DNA from: Oxytricha trifallax
Lineage: Eukaryota > Ciliophora > Spirotrichea > Sporadotrichida > Oxytrichidae
NCBI GenBank assembly: GCA_000711775.1
Contig: ARYC01017027.1
Location: 248,001 to 312,000 of the forward strand
Direction of reading: 5' to 3'
Length of the DNA: 64,000 bases
The position numbers and the translations under genes were made by a program. The notes beneath the pieces are model-generated. The model made no database searches. It had not been told where the DNA came from and saw only the letters and a program-made list of their open reading frames with translations. This document shows, piece by piece, positions 22,333 through 35,084 of this stretch; position 1 is the stretch's first letter, and the number at the start of each line of letters is the position of its first letter.

Positions 22333-22760
22333 AAAAAAAAAAATTAAACAAATGCTTTAGAATAACAATATAATATTTTGACTTAACATATAAAATTTAA
22401 TAGTTACTTTTATAAACAAAAAATTTGAAATTTTTTAAGAACAAAGTACTATTCTTAACTTTAAAAGACTAAGGGGTGAAATGTAATTAAATAATGATTA
22501 GTTTAATTAATAAAATAATTTAATTTCTACCCCATTAGAGTTTTATATTACTTTTGGATAATGGATATATTTTAATCAGATTTATTAAAATTAAGGAATC
22601 TCATAGTAATTAATAAATACTCTCTTTATAAATTAATTTCGTCCATTAAATTTAAGGTTAAGTTGATAAATTTAATTAGTTTTATTACTTTTGTAAAATA
22701 AATTGTCGTTTGATCTTTAATATAAATACAAATAAACTTAAAACGATAGACTAGCCTCAT

Positions 22761-23501
22761 ATGCAGTAAAATTAGTTTATAGATTCAAGATTGCTAGAAG
22801 GAAAGCTAAACTCTAAAGATGACAGGTATAGATTTTTGAAGTACCATTGTAATATTTATTTCATTTTTAACATTTTTAAGAGGGTTATTGTTTGCCAAGT
22901 TACAAGAACACAACGATGAGATTTATAAAAGATTATTTGCAAGGGTCAAAATTTCTTATCAAGTCAAATCAAATTAATATCATCAACGTCCCACATTATC
23001 CCGAACTACAGCTAAGAAATATTTTAAAGGAGGTAATCCAGGACCAAAATATCAAACGACATTTGAACTACTATGATGATCAAAAATAATTACCAGAAAG
23101 AGAATTTTTTTTTCAAAATAGTGGGTACCCTGGCTCCTGATTATTTATAATAATTAGTAAAAGGCCAAAATAGGTTGAGAAATGTAGAAACAGTAGACTA
23201 TGATAAATAGGAAGCGATAGCAATTAAACAAGAAATCTTAGATGCAATCAACGAAGAACCATACTTTTCTAGTAGGAAAATTTGTTTAATTTTAAATTTA
23301 ATATTAGGGTCTAAAGGGAAAGCATTGGGAATGCTCAAGGTGCAATCTAAGGCAAAGCGTCAGCTTACAAAGAAAAGAAAAACTTTCGAAAAATAATAAA
23401 AATATTAGATTCCTTAGATGGAGAATCCTGAGTTTTAAAATAATGAATCAATGGAAGGTATTTCTCAACAGAATTAAAAGTAGATTAAGTTTAACATTTG
23501 A
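22761..23501 (+). pseudogene. TBE 22-kDa-type protein of element L1 (frame break at T9)
   Basis: It shares with the TBE 22-kDa protein the block (L)PSYKNTTMRF, the INVPHYPELQLRNI segment (TBE: IDIPNYPEISVTNL) and LPEREFFF..VGTL. An intron is likely after the first ~20 codons (about 22823-22879), and another of about 37 nt follows FS near 23272, in the same place as in TBE2. The C-terminus is basic (KAKRQLTKKRK). At the T9 run near 23105-23113 the frame slips by one base, so the gene is broken or the run is misread. The function of this family is unknown; it is only known from TBEs. Confidence 0.6.
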
Positions 23502-23543
23502 ATTATATAAATTAATTTTAAAATAATTTAATTTTAATATTAT

Positions 23544-24480
23544 TCATGTATAAAAGTAGTCTTCAATATAGTTTTTCATTTGCATCATCTGTCTTCTGAT
23601 AATACTTTAAATATTATTACGATCTACTTTCTCGATACAGTTGTTTATAATTTGTAGATGTTTAGTGTTTGAGAATTAGAAATTTAACTTTTACAATTCT
23701 TTTCTATATGCTCGCTTAATTATTGCAAAAACTTCTTCAATCCCATGAAACTAAGATGAGTAGGGAGCATTGAAAATTACTGACCATTTGAATAATTTCA
23801 AGATATTTTGGACTTCTTTAGATTTATGCAATCTTAAATTATCCATAAATACTGTTATATTTTAATTTTTGTTGTAATGATGAAGATCCTTCAAGCTTAG
23901 AATGAAGTCTTATTTATTTATTGATTTGAATTGAGTATAATAATATTCGATTCCTTATTATCTTCACTTATTACAAACCCACTACTGCTATAGTTTTGAA
24001 ATTAATCCCATATTATTCAAGGTATACATTATCGTATTATTAAGACCATGCCTTGAACTTCTAGGAGTGTGGCTTGAATATAACTTCATCGATACAAATT
24101 ATTTTTTATTTACTCTCGTATAATCTGAGGACTTGCTAAAATTATTATATTCGTTATTCCTGAATCTAGTTTTACTTAATGTTTGATAGACGATATGTTT
24201 TCTTTACTTATTTAAATTATATTCCCAATTTCTTGTAGATTCTACTTAGTGTTTTTGCGCTCAAAATTATATCAGGAAACTTCTCTTGAAATAATATTAT
24301 TCTCTGTTAAAGTGAAAGATGCTGAAGTTTCTAGAGCTATTATTAAGAAGTCAAAAAATCAACTTAAAGATTGTTTAACTACTCTAACTTTGTCAATGTT
24401 AAATCTTTTACATCAGTTGCTTGATCAAATTATGAAATGCAGACTTTTCTAATTTAGGATTTTGATAATTTTATTATTTT
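23544..24480 (-). pseudogene. DDE transposase of element L1 (frameshifted)
   Basis: HTH-like LSAKTLSRIYKKLG is followed by the first catalytic Asp in ICIDEVIFKPHS, the second in VFMDNLRLHKSKEV, and the Glu in FNAPYSSQFHGIEEVFAII, the pattern of IS630/Tc1 and TBE transposases. Two or more single-base slips are needed to join these parts (near 23950 and near 24290). The gene ends at TGA 23544, convergent with the 22-kDa-type gene 42 bases away. The triad is intact, so decay seems recent or the slips are assembly errors. Confidence 0.65.
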
Positions 24481-24794
24481 TTAAATTCTATCGTAAGGCA
24501 TATATACTGGTGAGGTGCTTGTTGGTTGAGTTGTTTTATATCTCATTAATAAAATTGCTTTTATTATATTTGTTGGCACAAATGTTTTTGGTCTCATTAG
24601 TTTAGAGCTTAAGTGATTTTGGTAAATTAATTAATAATGACTTTAATTAACTTGACTTTTATGAATTCTTGTCATATACACTGATCTATTCTTACACTTT
24701 GATGTTTGTTACATTGAAGTAGCAATGTTTCTTTGCTAATCAAGCAATACTTTTTAATGTGTATTTTATTAATTCACGATCACTACACTTGCAC

Positions 24795-25347
24795 TTAGCT
24801 AAAATAGATTATTTTTGGTGAATAAATTAATCTAATCAACTTTGTTAATGCTTGATTTTAATATTAAAATAAATATATATTTTTAGGTACTCTACCGCAT
24901 ATTTTTATGTATAAACCTGTTTTGAGGTAGAGTACCTTAATTATATTAATTAAATAAAATAAATATACTCTAATATTGCATTAATTTTAACAAAGAATGC
25001 ATTAAAAATTGAAAAATATATTTTTTAATTTTAACTCAGAATTAATTGCTTAATTTTGCAGCAGAATTTAAAGATTTTTAATTTTTTTATATTTAATAAT
25101 TAATTTACTCATCACATTATATATCACTTTTTTATTTAATTCATTCTATGTTAAAAGTAATGCAATATTAGAGTAAATTTATTTTATTAAATTAATATAA
25201 TTAAGGTACTCTACCGCAAAACAGGTTTATGCATAAAAATATGCGGTAGAGTACCTAAAAATATATATTTATTTTAATATTAAAATCAAGCATTAACAAA
25301 GTTTATTAGATTAATTTTATTCACCAAAAATAATCTATTTTAGCTAA
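24795..25347. repeat. 553-bp palindromic element with nested GGTACTCTACC repeats
   Basis: Left arm 24795 to about 25000 and right arm about 25145 to 25347 are inverted copies, from TTAGCTAAAATAGATTATTT inward. Each arm also contains its own inverted pair GGTACTCTACC..GGTAGAGTACC (24886-24936 and 25205-25255, about 51 bp each). No coding frame. It looks like a foldback or MITE-type element and sits where the far end of Element A copy 2 would be expected. Confidence 0.8.
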
Positions 25348-28173
25348 CTCTTCGAAGAGTGCTTAAATATACTATTTTTTATTCATTCAAGTGAAACAGC
25401 CTACCTAATCTTATTTTATTCACTTCTAACTTCGCAATTATATAGGGTGCAATTAGTTTGCTGTGTAATACAACTGAAATTTATTTTAAGGGAATGTAAT
25501 TTAATCAACTTCAAATCGATATATTAGCTTGCAAAATCCCTACACTTTGCACTCTAGCTACTCTATTTTCCCACTACTTGAGAACTCTTTATTTAGTAGC
25601 AAATCTTTAAGATAAAAACATGAGAGATGAGTCCACTCTCTTTGCCTCTCATTCAGCCACAAAAGTGGTACCTAGACTGCAACAGAACTCAAACAAAGAG
25701 GATTCAAAATTTCCCAAGAAATGGAATATTATCCCTAAAAATATTACGTATTGGTGGGCTACTGACGGAGCCATTGGAAGCTACAACCAACAAGTTGCTT
25801 CCAAATATATTTTTCTCCAAGCTTATTGCTTGATTTTATAGATATATTAGTGTGATTATTGAGTTAAAAGTTCCTAAGTTTTAAAACGATTTTCTACTAT
25901 TTATGACAGATATTTAGCTTTTAATTCTACAATTTCAATTGAGATTTTCGTAACTTGATTTGCCAATTTAGTCATAAATAAGCCAAGCTTCAGATATAAT
26001 ATATAACTAAAATCCGATAGTAAAAATCAACAGCTAGCTCTAAATGTTGTCAATAAATTTAAGCTCCTATATCAGTTTTACTTCTTCCCTTCTCATCCAA
26101 AGATGTATTCTGTCACTCTCTATAACCTAAGCTTATAGATAAACCCAAGTGTATAGCTGTTAGCTGTGGTTGGCTTATAAAAATTCAAAGTTTAATGAGT
26201 GATGTTTGTTACGCTGATCTCAATGTCTAAAAAATGAGATATCAAAATTTGGGCAGCATTTCAGGTTTTCAACTCTTCTAATGTAATTTCACTTGCCTCA
26301 TTAATCTACTATTTTTAAAACATCATAGGTAAGTTTATCTATAACTTGGTAAATATTAGTTAAAGTTAGCCTATGAAATTTTAAAAAAATTTATGGCTGA
26401 TTTATGTTACACTGATGTATGATGAGACTTAAGACATCTCAAAATTTTGGCAGTATTTTGGGTTTTTAGAATTTATAAGATTCCTATGGATCTACGGTTC
26501 TGATTGATAATGATGGAGCTGTATCAGTGTTATCTCGACACCGGTGCATCTATTGATTATTCATAGTGGGTACTTAATATTAAAACAAAGGAGATTAGTA
26601 AATGTTTGACAAAGCCTCAGGATAAAAATAAAAAATGAATCTTAGTTGCTTTACTGGAAGACTATTGAACTCTGATTTTTAGTTTTAAGTGGCCACTTTT
26701 ACTTATCTTAATCCAAGATCTTACAGGTACTTATTAATTAAAAAGGGGATTAACATAATAAAGAATCAATATGCAGAGTCTAGTCTTAACATAATTTTCA
26801 GTAGATTTCTATATCAATAGAGGCCTCTATACATTTTCTAAAGTTCTTATAAGGTACCTATATTAAAAGTTGAGATGATAGCGAAAAGTATAAGCTGTTG
26901 ATTCTGATTTTGAAAAGTTTATTGTCTTGATCTTGATAGTTCTAATATCAATGACAGGAGCTCTTTTAAATAGTTTATTAATTGGTACCTATTTAAGAAA
27001 AAAGTTAATAATAAACTTAGGCTTTGTAATTAGAATTGATTTTAATCTGGCTTTAATTTTGATTTTTAATTCAGAATTTAATACTTGATTTTTGATTTTT
27101 AATTTTGATTTTGCTTTAGATTTTAACTCAATCATCCACTAATATCATTAGCGCTAGGATTGTTCCTCCACTATTGGTTTCTTTGAATATCGACCTTTGT
27201 AATAATTCAGTACCGAAGCAAGATTACCAAGAATGAAGTTCTCGATCGTTTCGCCGGAAGATCCACGACAGCTTCAATTAGCATCAGTTTGATTTAAAGG
27301 TAACACACACGATTTGGGACACACACATGACTAGCCATAACTAGGATTGCTCCCTCACTATTGGTTACTTTGAACATTGTTGTTTCGCAGGAGGGTCAAC
27401 GCTTCAGGACTAGTTTTATAAATAAAATAATGAATCGAATTTATCCTGATTTCGAGGACACAGCTTGAATATTCAGACGGCTGGCTTCAAAGAGATTTCG
27501 GGAATTAAATTTTGATTTTTGATTTGGATTTTCAACTATTGATTTCTTGAAAAATTTGAACTGCCTTTTCTTGATTCTATTAGTTGAAGTACTTTAGTTG
27601 TTATTAGTTACTATCAGTAAATTTGACATGGCCTATAATCACCTTGACTTTAGAGAGGTGTCAATGGACTTCTCGCGTAAATTGGCTTTGGAAGTATCTC
27701 CCAATAGTTAAATACTCATTCTAGTTTGAAAGTTATTTGCTATCTACTGTCACTGTATTATACTACTATTGCCCAGAAAATTTGCCAAAATTTTCAACTG
27801 GCCTCAATTATGCCTTAAAAACTTGTTTACTCTTTATAGGTTTGGTAAGAAACATATCAAGTTAAGAGGATTGAAATAAGTAATAATGCTAAGTAACTTT
27901 ACCTTTCAGCATGACCGATTAGCTGAAAGATTTTACTTAAATTTATCTTTGATTAGAGGAGAATTAATGGAAGTATCGATTTGATATTTACTTTATATAC
28001 TATAGAAATTTTTAATTTAGAGTAAGTTTTTAGTTAAATTAGAACAGTAAGTTTGTTGTAAATTTAGCTACAAAAGTACCAGAAGTCGCAACTTAAATTT
28101 GAAGTTTATCTTCCTTAATTTTCGAGCTAAAGTTGCTTGGATCAAAGCCTTCTATTCTAACCAACATTTCCAT
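25348..28173. other. Noncoding downstream region of Element A copy 2
   Basis: It occupies the place of 17504-21025 of copy 1 but shares no clear similarity. Two related blocks of about 100 bp lie at 26165-26270 and 26375-26475 (TGATGTTTGTTACGCTGAT / TGATTTATGTTACACTGAT). A second pair lies at about 27151-27192 and 27339-27380 (CTAGGATTGYTCCYYCACTATTGG). A frame at 25620-25841 (MRDESTLFASHSATKVV) is open for 73 codons and GC-richer than its surroundings, but nothing supports it as a gene. No C4A4 end was found. Confidence 0.4.
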
Positions 28174-29811
28174 TCACAAATCCTTGATTGAAATCGATTC
28201 CAAGGCTACTACTAAAACATGATAAAATCAATACCTCACTAAGTTCTTATTGATTCTGCTATTATTCATTCCCACCTCTTTCATAAATGATTCCCAGTAT
28301 CCTCTTAATTTCGTTACTTAACTTAAACTTAATTTGATTAGGATTTTGTATTTAGTGGATTCAAATCTCTTTTTTTAATCCAAGAGTACACTAACTCAGC
28401 TGGCGCAATCTTGTAGTGATAAGGCCCCAAAAACATTAGAGGCAATCTTAAGTCCATTTACCTTTCCATAATATTTTGGGACCTGTGATAAGAAGCATTA
28501 TCAAGGAGTATCAAAGTGTTTGATCTCCACTGACTGTCAATTGTTTCAAGTGCAATGATAAGCTTGCACAGAATGTACAAGAATGAGTGTTGAATAGTTC
28601 TACCATGATTCACTGTATAAAATAACTCTTCTGTACTTGAAACTCCTACGATCAAATTCATTTATCTATGTCTCTGAGAATTTTCAACTCTGTTCTTCAC
28701 GTAAGGTGCAGTCCAGCCTCTGTGTCTTTAGTCTTTTTAGTTAAGAGTTGATTCATCAATGTTGATAATTCTCTTACCGTCACTTAAATTCAAATCGAAT
28801 TACTGTGCTCCATATTATCTCTGGAACTTACTACTATTACTATTATGCAGAGTTGAAATCTAATTGATTTATTTGTATGTCATTAATAACTCGTTTTTCA
28901 GGAAGCGTCTTATCATTTACTGACTGCACCTTAGTTAAATTTTCTTCTATAAACTGTGCTGTATATCTGAAAGCTGTACAGGTTGAGCATCAAACATAAG
29001 CATGTTAACAATATGCGTACGTGCTCTCCTGTGAAGCTTCTTGTACTTGCCTCGACTAAATTACTTTAGGTTCCAAAATTAAGATTTCTTAAATGGACTT
29101 TTCAAGTACCTTCGTAACTTGTAATATGAAATGCCAAGTCTATTCATTATCTATTTGTAAGACAGCCTTTCATTTTCTCGCAGTCTAAGTGAATTCTCTG
29201 CTAGTTTAAGCTCTTTCTATTACTATTGTTTCTATTCTTTGCCCAACTACTTTAGTATTCTGCGAGGAACGGTTGCATTAAGTTGGGTGTGCTAACCAAA
29301 CACTGGAATTTAATCATTCACTTTATGGTTCTCAATAACCTTGGCTTCAAGAGCATTCATATCAATACTTGAGCCTCGCTCAATCAAACTTTAAGGTTAT
29401 AAATCTGATTGTTTATATTCAGTGTAAAGTTTCAACACTAGCTAGCCAAGAGTCTTGATTTCATTTTCATTCAGTAATGATGATTTAGCTTATTTTTTGA
29501 CACTTTTTCTATTAACTTCTTTGGGGTCAAAGATAAATTCATCACTTTCAAACTCTGAAATTTCGTCACGAGTTTCCTCTAATAGTGAGGCCATGCATGT
29601 ATTATGCTAACATATTCTATTTTAACATCTGCAACTGTTATATTTCTATAGTATAGCATATTGGTGGTTAAATAATCCGCTTGATCTTAAGAATCTTTTG
29701 ATTAACTTTAAGATCTCTGCTCTTCACTTGAGCTGTTATCATCGTAATCTTAATCATATAACTTGAAGAAATCTAAAAGTCTTGACTGCCGTTTTTAGAA
29801 TATGATTCCAT
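28174..29811 (-). pseudogene. Element A transposase, copy 2 (broken)
   Basis: It aligns throughout with the copy 1 transposase: RGWTAPYVKNRV, MNLIVGVSST, LLDNASYHRS, LAPAELVYSWIKK-type blocks and the C-terminal FMKEVGMNN..SIKDL with TGA at 28174. The catalytic Asp of LLDNAS and Glu of PAEL remain. A one-base deletion soon after the start (near 29795, SKNG) shifts the frame, and the intron donor GTAAG of copy 1 is TTAAG here (near 28307), so splicing is probably lost. Confidence 0.75.
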
Positions 29812-29863
29812 GAAAATATTCCTAAATTTAATAATTATGAATTCTGTTCGTGCTGGTAGGAAT

Positions 29864-29875
29864 TCCGCATGCGGA
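29864..29875. promoter_or_regulatory. Conserved palindrome TCCGCATGCGGA, copy 2
   Basis: Identical to 15807-15818, at the same place between the divergent accessory and transposase genes. A TATA-like CTATATAAAAAGG lies at about 29974, upstream of the accessory gene start at 30003. Confidence 0.6.
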
Positions 29876-30002
29876 TAATGGATCGTGCTGTTGAGATTTC
29901 ATTATTATGAAAAGCACTCTCTAGTTTTAGTAACTGAAGTGTCTTCCTTAATCAAATGTTGCCTATATAAAAAGGTGAAAGGCCCCTAGCCTTTATATTT
30001 TA

Positions 30003-30768
30003 ATGAACCAAGTTTAACTTACTGGTATAAATGTTCAAGAACTCGCCCAGAAGTGCAAAAGTAAGAAAGAGCTATACAACTTTCTCGCTTAAGACTGCCA
30101 AGCTTTCTTACCCAAGGCAGACTCCACTAAAATTTACTTCTTTAAGTAAATCATGAGAGCTGAGCAAGACTAACGACCAGCTTGCTGTTGTAACTGCTTT
30201 TAAAGTACGTAAGAAGAGACTGAGTAAAAGTGTCTGCAGTGTCTTAAATCGATGGACTTACAGTCTAAGATTTCCTCGATTATGCTAGAGGATCTGCAAG
30301 ACTCCTGCAATACTTGCTCGATGAGCGAGATTGGGTCCACCTAGACAGATAATGGATCTGTGACTTGCTCTTCACCTTAGACACCGACGATGTCTCCCAG
30401 ATGATTCATGATGCAATGCTCTAACGAAGAGAAAAGCTAGAGTAAAGCAGAGATCTTGTAATAGAAATGAGACCCGAGTTCGTGGACGCTCTCAGCAGAT
30501 GCCTTAACTTTAGCAGTAAGTTTACTCTCTCTTAATTTCGTGTGTAGCTGAGCGAGGTAAGGCTGTGAATTTAGTAAAGGATTCATCTAAAAGAAAGATA
30601 ACTCGTGATTAAATGGAGGAAGTAAAAGATTATGAATAAGCTTTGAAATAAGATAAGCAGGATTACTTGCAGTAAACTAAAAAGTTGAAACAAGAACATG
30701 ACAATATGGAAAGTGAAATGTTCGACTTACGCAAGATGAAAGAATAGATTATGCTCAATAACAACTGA
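30003..30768 (+). pseudogene. Element A accessory protein, copy 2 (splice donor lost)
   Basis: About 70% alike to copy 1 over its length: start MNQVQLTGINVQELAQKCKSK, middle LDERDWVHLDRQWICDLL, C-terminal coiled coil KLKQEHDNMESEM, then TGA at 30766. The second intron (about 30516-30548) keeps GTAAG..GTAG. At the first intron the copy 1 donor GTAAGC is replaced by ACTAAC (near 30168), so the message probably cannot be spliced correctly. The final dozen residues differ from copy 1. Confidence 0.68.
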
Positions 30769-30900
30769 TTGAGCTTGCTTTGCGCAGCTAAGAAATTCAG
30801 ATTTTGAATGCTGCTGCTTCTATTCCTTCATGAATCTCTATATACTATTAATAGCAAAGAATTAAATATGTTGAATTGCTTTTAAAAATTAAGATACATA

Positions 30901-33900
30901 TCATATTCTTAATCTTGGTTTTCTCTCTGGATTTCTGTGGTTTAAGCCACTTTTCAAGCGCCTTGTCTAACTAAATGCCATCTTCAACCATCTATCCATT
31001 GTCTCTTCATTCTCTGGCAGCTCTGTATAAGTACAATTGAATGTTTTATCCCTGGCACTACGACGAGTAATAAGATCTCAATTTTTTTCCTAAAAATAAT
31101 TCAAGTTTCTGCTAGTTTTTCAATTATCTCTTAATACTACTCCTATTACTCTCTCTACTTTTTTATCGTTCTCTGCTTGGAGCCTTAGTAATCTCATAGT
31201 ACTGAAGCCTCAAATTTTTGTGCACCAGATACTCTACCTCTGCAAGCGGTTTGTCTTGTAGTACTGGATTCTGACTCAGCTTCTCCACTATTTACTCTAA
31301 GATAGTTGGTTAATAAAAACCCAATTTCATTTATTCAGTTGGTTCTTTAACTATGAAAGAGTCTCTATGTTCCTCAGTTTTCTCTTCCTTCTTTTCTTCT
31401 TCTGGATTGATTGCTTCAATGTAAGCTTTCTCAGTGATAGCAATAATGTATTCTGCGACCTCTTTTACCTGCTTATCATGCTCTTACTTGTTTGAAAGTT
31501 CCATGAAAATTTATTCTTGAGGCACCTTGTTTTATTCAACAGAATTTTCCATTGCTTCTAATTGATTTTATAAAATTGATTATACTCAGTTATACTTGTG
31601 ATCAAGTGTAAAGTCTATTTCTCTCTTATCAACAATCAGAAGCTGCTTTGCACTACCTTTAGAACGATTCCTGTATAACACTCGCTGCCTTCTACCTTTG
31701 GTTTTAAGTCTGCCGATTCTACCAATGATTTATTCTTCAGATCTTTTTGAAAAAAACATCAGCGATTATCAAATAAGAACCCCATTTGAATTGATTTCAT
31801 CATTAGTTTAGATGTCTGTTCCTCTTCCCTATGCTTCATTAAATAAGTAAAGACCATAGTTCTTGCTAAAATTCTACATTAAATACCTTCCTTCAATAAC
31901 AGATTCAATTACAGCAGCTTAGGCGTTGCTGAAACTTGTGAAATAAAAATTGGATTTTGAAAGGACTTATTAAATAGCGTTGTAACTATCAGAAGCAACA
32001 ATTAAAACTGGTGAATTAGCTACTTAATCCTTTATATTTTCCTTGATTTTTTGCAAGTAATCTGCTTTATTTGATGTTACCAGCAAGTCTTGAAGCTAAG
32101 TCTTCTTATCACCTTGCAACTTATCAAGTGTAGGAAACACCACAGGTGTGCTTTGCAAAGCTTAGTTACGACAAGTTTCTTCGGTTTGAGAAAGATTGCT
32201 GCCTGAAAAACCAATAAAACCTTTAGCTTGCTTGTAGAAATTAAGCTGGTTTACAATATTATCACTGGAGCCATCGAATAAAATCCAGGCTTATTCATCA
32301 ACGAGCACAATACTCTCTTGCCATACACTCAAGAATTTGGGATTCTTCATTTGTCTCTTGAGTTTTGGTTGAGTAAAGAAATAAATACCAGTGCCCTAAG
32401 CAATGAAATTAAAGTTTGAATTAATTGCCATCGCACTTATAATTTTTTAGAAATTCTTGAAATCTCTCTGCACCAAGTGCTCATTCTTGCCAATTTTGAT
32501 TACGGATAGCTTGGTTTGAAGGGCTATAAGAATGGCTAGCGCAATGCAAATTAAGGTCTTGGCATTACCAATACCGAAATGAATTAAATGGCTTGCCAGC
32601 AATTTATCGCAGATATAGTTGATGCATAATACTTGAGAACTTTACAACTTAAATCCGAGATATGAATGCAGCTTTTCTAAGTCTTCACTGACAGTCTACT
32701 TTTCATTTAATTTGAATTGAAAGACCTTGCTAGTTAATGCTAGATATTTGCATCCTCAAAGAGTTAATGTAGGTCTGCAACTATCTTATCAGAGAAGGCT
32801 TCCAAGTTGCGAGGTAAGTGCAATATTTTTTGAATGTCAGAGCAGTCTCCATTAAGGCATTTTTCAATAATATTGCTGCTAAGACTTACATTCATTTAAA
32901 TTTAAATTTCGATGATTTGCTACTGAAGCTTCTTGATCTGCTCTATCTGCCAACCCACTGCACGTCTCTGCTCTGCAATCTTTATGCTAGGCCTTTCATA
33001 AAGTAAACCATAGTGTTAGAATCATTAACCTCTTACTTCTGTAAGAATGTAACCTTCGTTATTGAGATATAGTCTTTGAGAGGATCAACTGTAGGAGAGC
33101 AACTTAAAGCACAAATTCTCACGAAGTACTCAGTACACTCAACAGGAATATCTCTGATTCAGTGCAGGCCGCAGTCTTGCTTAAGTATAGTAATGAAGGG
33201 CAAATTCAAAATAAAGAATGAGGAAGGTATTAGTCTTTAAACTTGAGAGTCAATTGAGTATAACTACCAGGTATCACTCATAAATTGTATTACATAAGGG
33301 TTTTAGTCATCCAGTTTTTTCACTTGAGCAAGCTCTTTAGTGAAGGCTTAAGCTGTGTTGAAGAATAATAAGTTTGCCGAGCCTTGAGCTTGCCTTTTAT
33401 TGGGTGAGTGCACTAATAATCAGAAAGCTTTCTGTATATGTGCGTCCTCGACTCCTACTGTTTCTCCCATATAATAGCTAAGAGCAGGTAAAAGATTGCG
33501 AAGCTTTGAATTTTAATCAAAAATTATTATTGCTCTCTAGTAGATCAACTAGCAGAGAAAACAAGTTCTAGTGTATTGATTGATCATTCACGTTCTCAAA
33601 ATTGCTTAGGAAAGAGAAAAGTGATTGAGTGTTTCTCTCGACTTTTTCTTGCAAAATGCGAGACCTTTCATAATAATTAGAATTTTTGAAACTTTCAAAG
33701 GGCTTGATTAAGATCTCATGGCCGATGATCGCGCCATAGTTAATAAAGAGTCGAGGTAGGGGTTCTTTATTTGATTTTTCATTGCTTGCAAAGCTTATGC
33801 TTGTAGTGAAGTAACTCGCCTTAACCTCTTCGTAAGTTGCAGTAAGATCAGGTGGCTCTGAAATTACAGATTTACTTTAATTGCTGGACTTCACCTTGTT

Positions 33901-34299
33901 GGGTTTATTGTTATTGATACATTTTCTCTTGTACTCCTTAAAATTAAAAGTCTTATTATATAACCTGCAAAATCCTTATGTTCCAACAGCAATCTTAAAT
34001 CAAAGTTGTTTTATTTCAGGAATTCATTTGCACGATTGATTTTAGCACTGTCTTGTGCATTTTTATATTCAGATTTTAAACCTTTGACTTTACCCGCATC
34101 TTCAAGATTTACATTGGCTATGAGATTTTCAAAAATCTGAGGTAAGTTTTCTTGTTCAGGTGTCAAATCTGGCACTTGCTAATCATAAATAGGTTCTAAA
34201 TAGAAGGTAATATCAAAGATTTTAGCTTACCAGCTTCCTTATTGAGAATTTGAGGAGGCCGGTCTTAGAAGCTATCTAAAATCCAGGGGCTGGATTCAT
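30901..34299 (-). pseudogene. SecA-like ATPase, copy 2 (Walker A and frame damaged)
   Basis: Same length (3.4 kb) and start (MNPA) as copy 1, ending in HRNPERKPRLRI before TGA 30901. The ATP-binding motif reads FGIGNAKTL instead of FGIGNGKTL (near 32560), removing the invariant P-loop glycine. A two-base slip near 33960 breaks the frame (FAGYN..). An intron after the first 23 codons is retained in the same place (GTAAGC at about 34229). The C-terminal intron region has lost its clear GT. Motifs GRGTDI and IIGRIGR-like blocks are still readable (near 31830 and 31730). Confidence 0.75.
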
Positions 34300-35084
34300 C
34301 TAGTTTATGGTAAATTTTAATGATTAACTCGACTGGATTTTAAAACTAAATAGCTGAATTATTAAAATCTCAACTGGATTATTGATCCTTAACTATATGA
34401 GAATCTACTCTTTCACCTATATCCTCCGGATTTATTTATGGCTCATCGCGAAACCACTTCAATGAATGAGGATTCACTTGAGCTAATTAAACGAGTAGCT
34501 TTAAGTGGCAAGGAAATGGGTGGTTGAACAGCCATGATCATTTTTTAAAGTTTTGGAGATAGAGCCCATGTAAAATTGGCTTTTTTAAGAAATGTCGAAA
34601 TCCGGAGATCTTTTAAAATTCAAAACCTTTCCCCGTCTATAACTGAATAGTGGCGGGTGGAAATGTGAAGATGGGAATCGCTAGAAATTAATGGCAATCA
34701 AAATAGAAATTTCGGGTGAACAGTTTAAACCTCGAAAATTAGCCTCTGGCTTAAGCCTCCAGCCTGGATTCTTGAGGTGTCTGGTCAGTATGGTGGAATA
34801 GTAATGTTGAAAAATCTTGAGAACCACTCCAATAACCTATTGGATTTATGGTTGCATTCAACTTAAAATAGAAGTTACACTAATCTAGCAGTACTAATCA
34901 TATCAATATCAAACTTTGTGGGTGCCGTAATATTCTAAACCCTTCTTTTTGCATTCTCTAGATCGGCTGCCTCAAATTGAGTTAAAATCTATCCTTTTAA
35001 ATTTCGTTATTTATCGATGCATTTAAAACTTTTTATCTACTTATCAATTTCATGCGAACATAATTGGGGTTTATATATATAAAT

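Larger units (their letters stand above)
21136..24480. mobile_element. Divergent TBE-like element L1
   Basis: Three genes in TBE order and orientation: a zinc-finger protein (-), a 22-kDa-type protein (+) and a DDE transposase (-). Each is clearly related to, but far from, its TBE counterpart in this window. No C4A4 termini were found. The left part abuts Element A copy 1 and the right part the 553-bp palindrome, so the true ends may be lost. The listed span covers the genes only. Confidence 0.65.
28174..35072 (-). mobile_element. Element A copy 2: inverted, decayed, distal end missing
   Basis: Same three genes in the same order, read on the minus strand from a terminal repeat at about 34975-35072 (reverse reads AACCCCAATTATGTTCGC). 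The tip has one C4 like the left end of copy 1, and the repeat shares TCGATAAATA with it but is otherwise diverged. Lesions include a Walker-A Gly to Ala change, frameshifts in the ATPase and transposase genes, and two lost splice donors. The distal end could lie anywhere down to the palindrome at 25347. Confidence 0.78.

Noticed and set aside
27100..27480. GC-richer stretch in the tail of Element A copy 2 as the counterpart of the GC island in copy 1
   Set aside because: No shared sequence with 18626-18861 could be found by eye.
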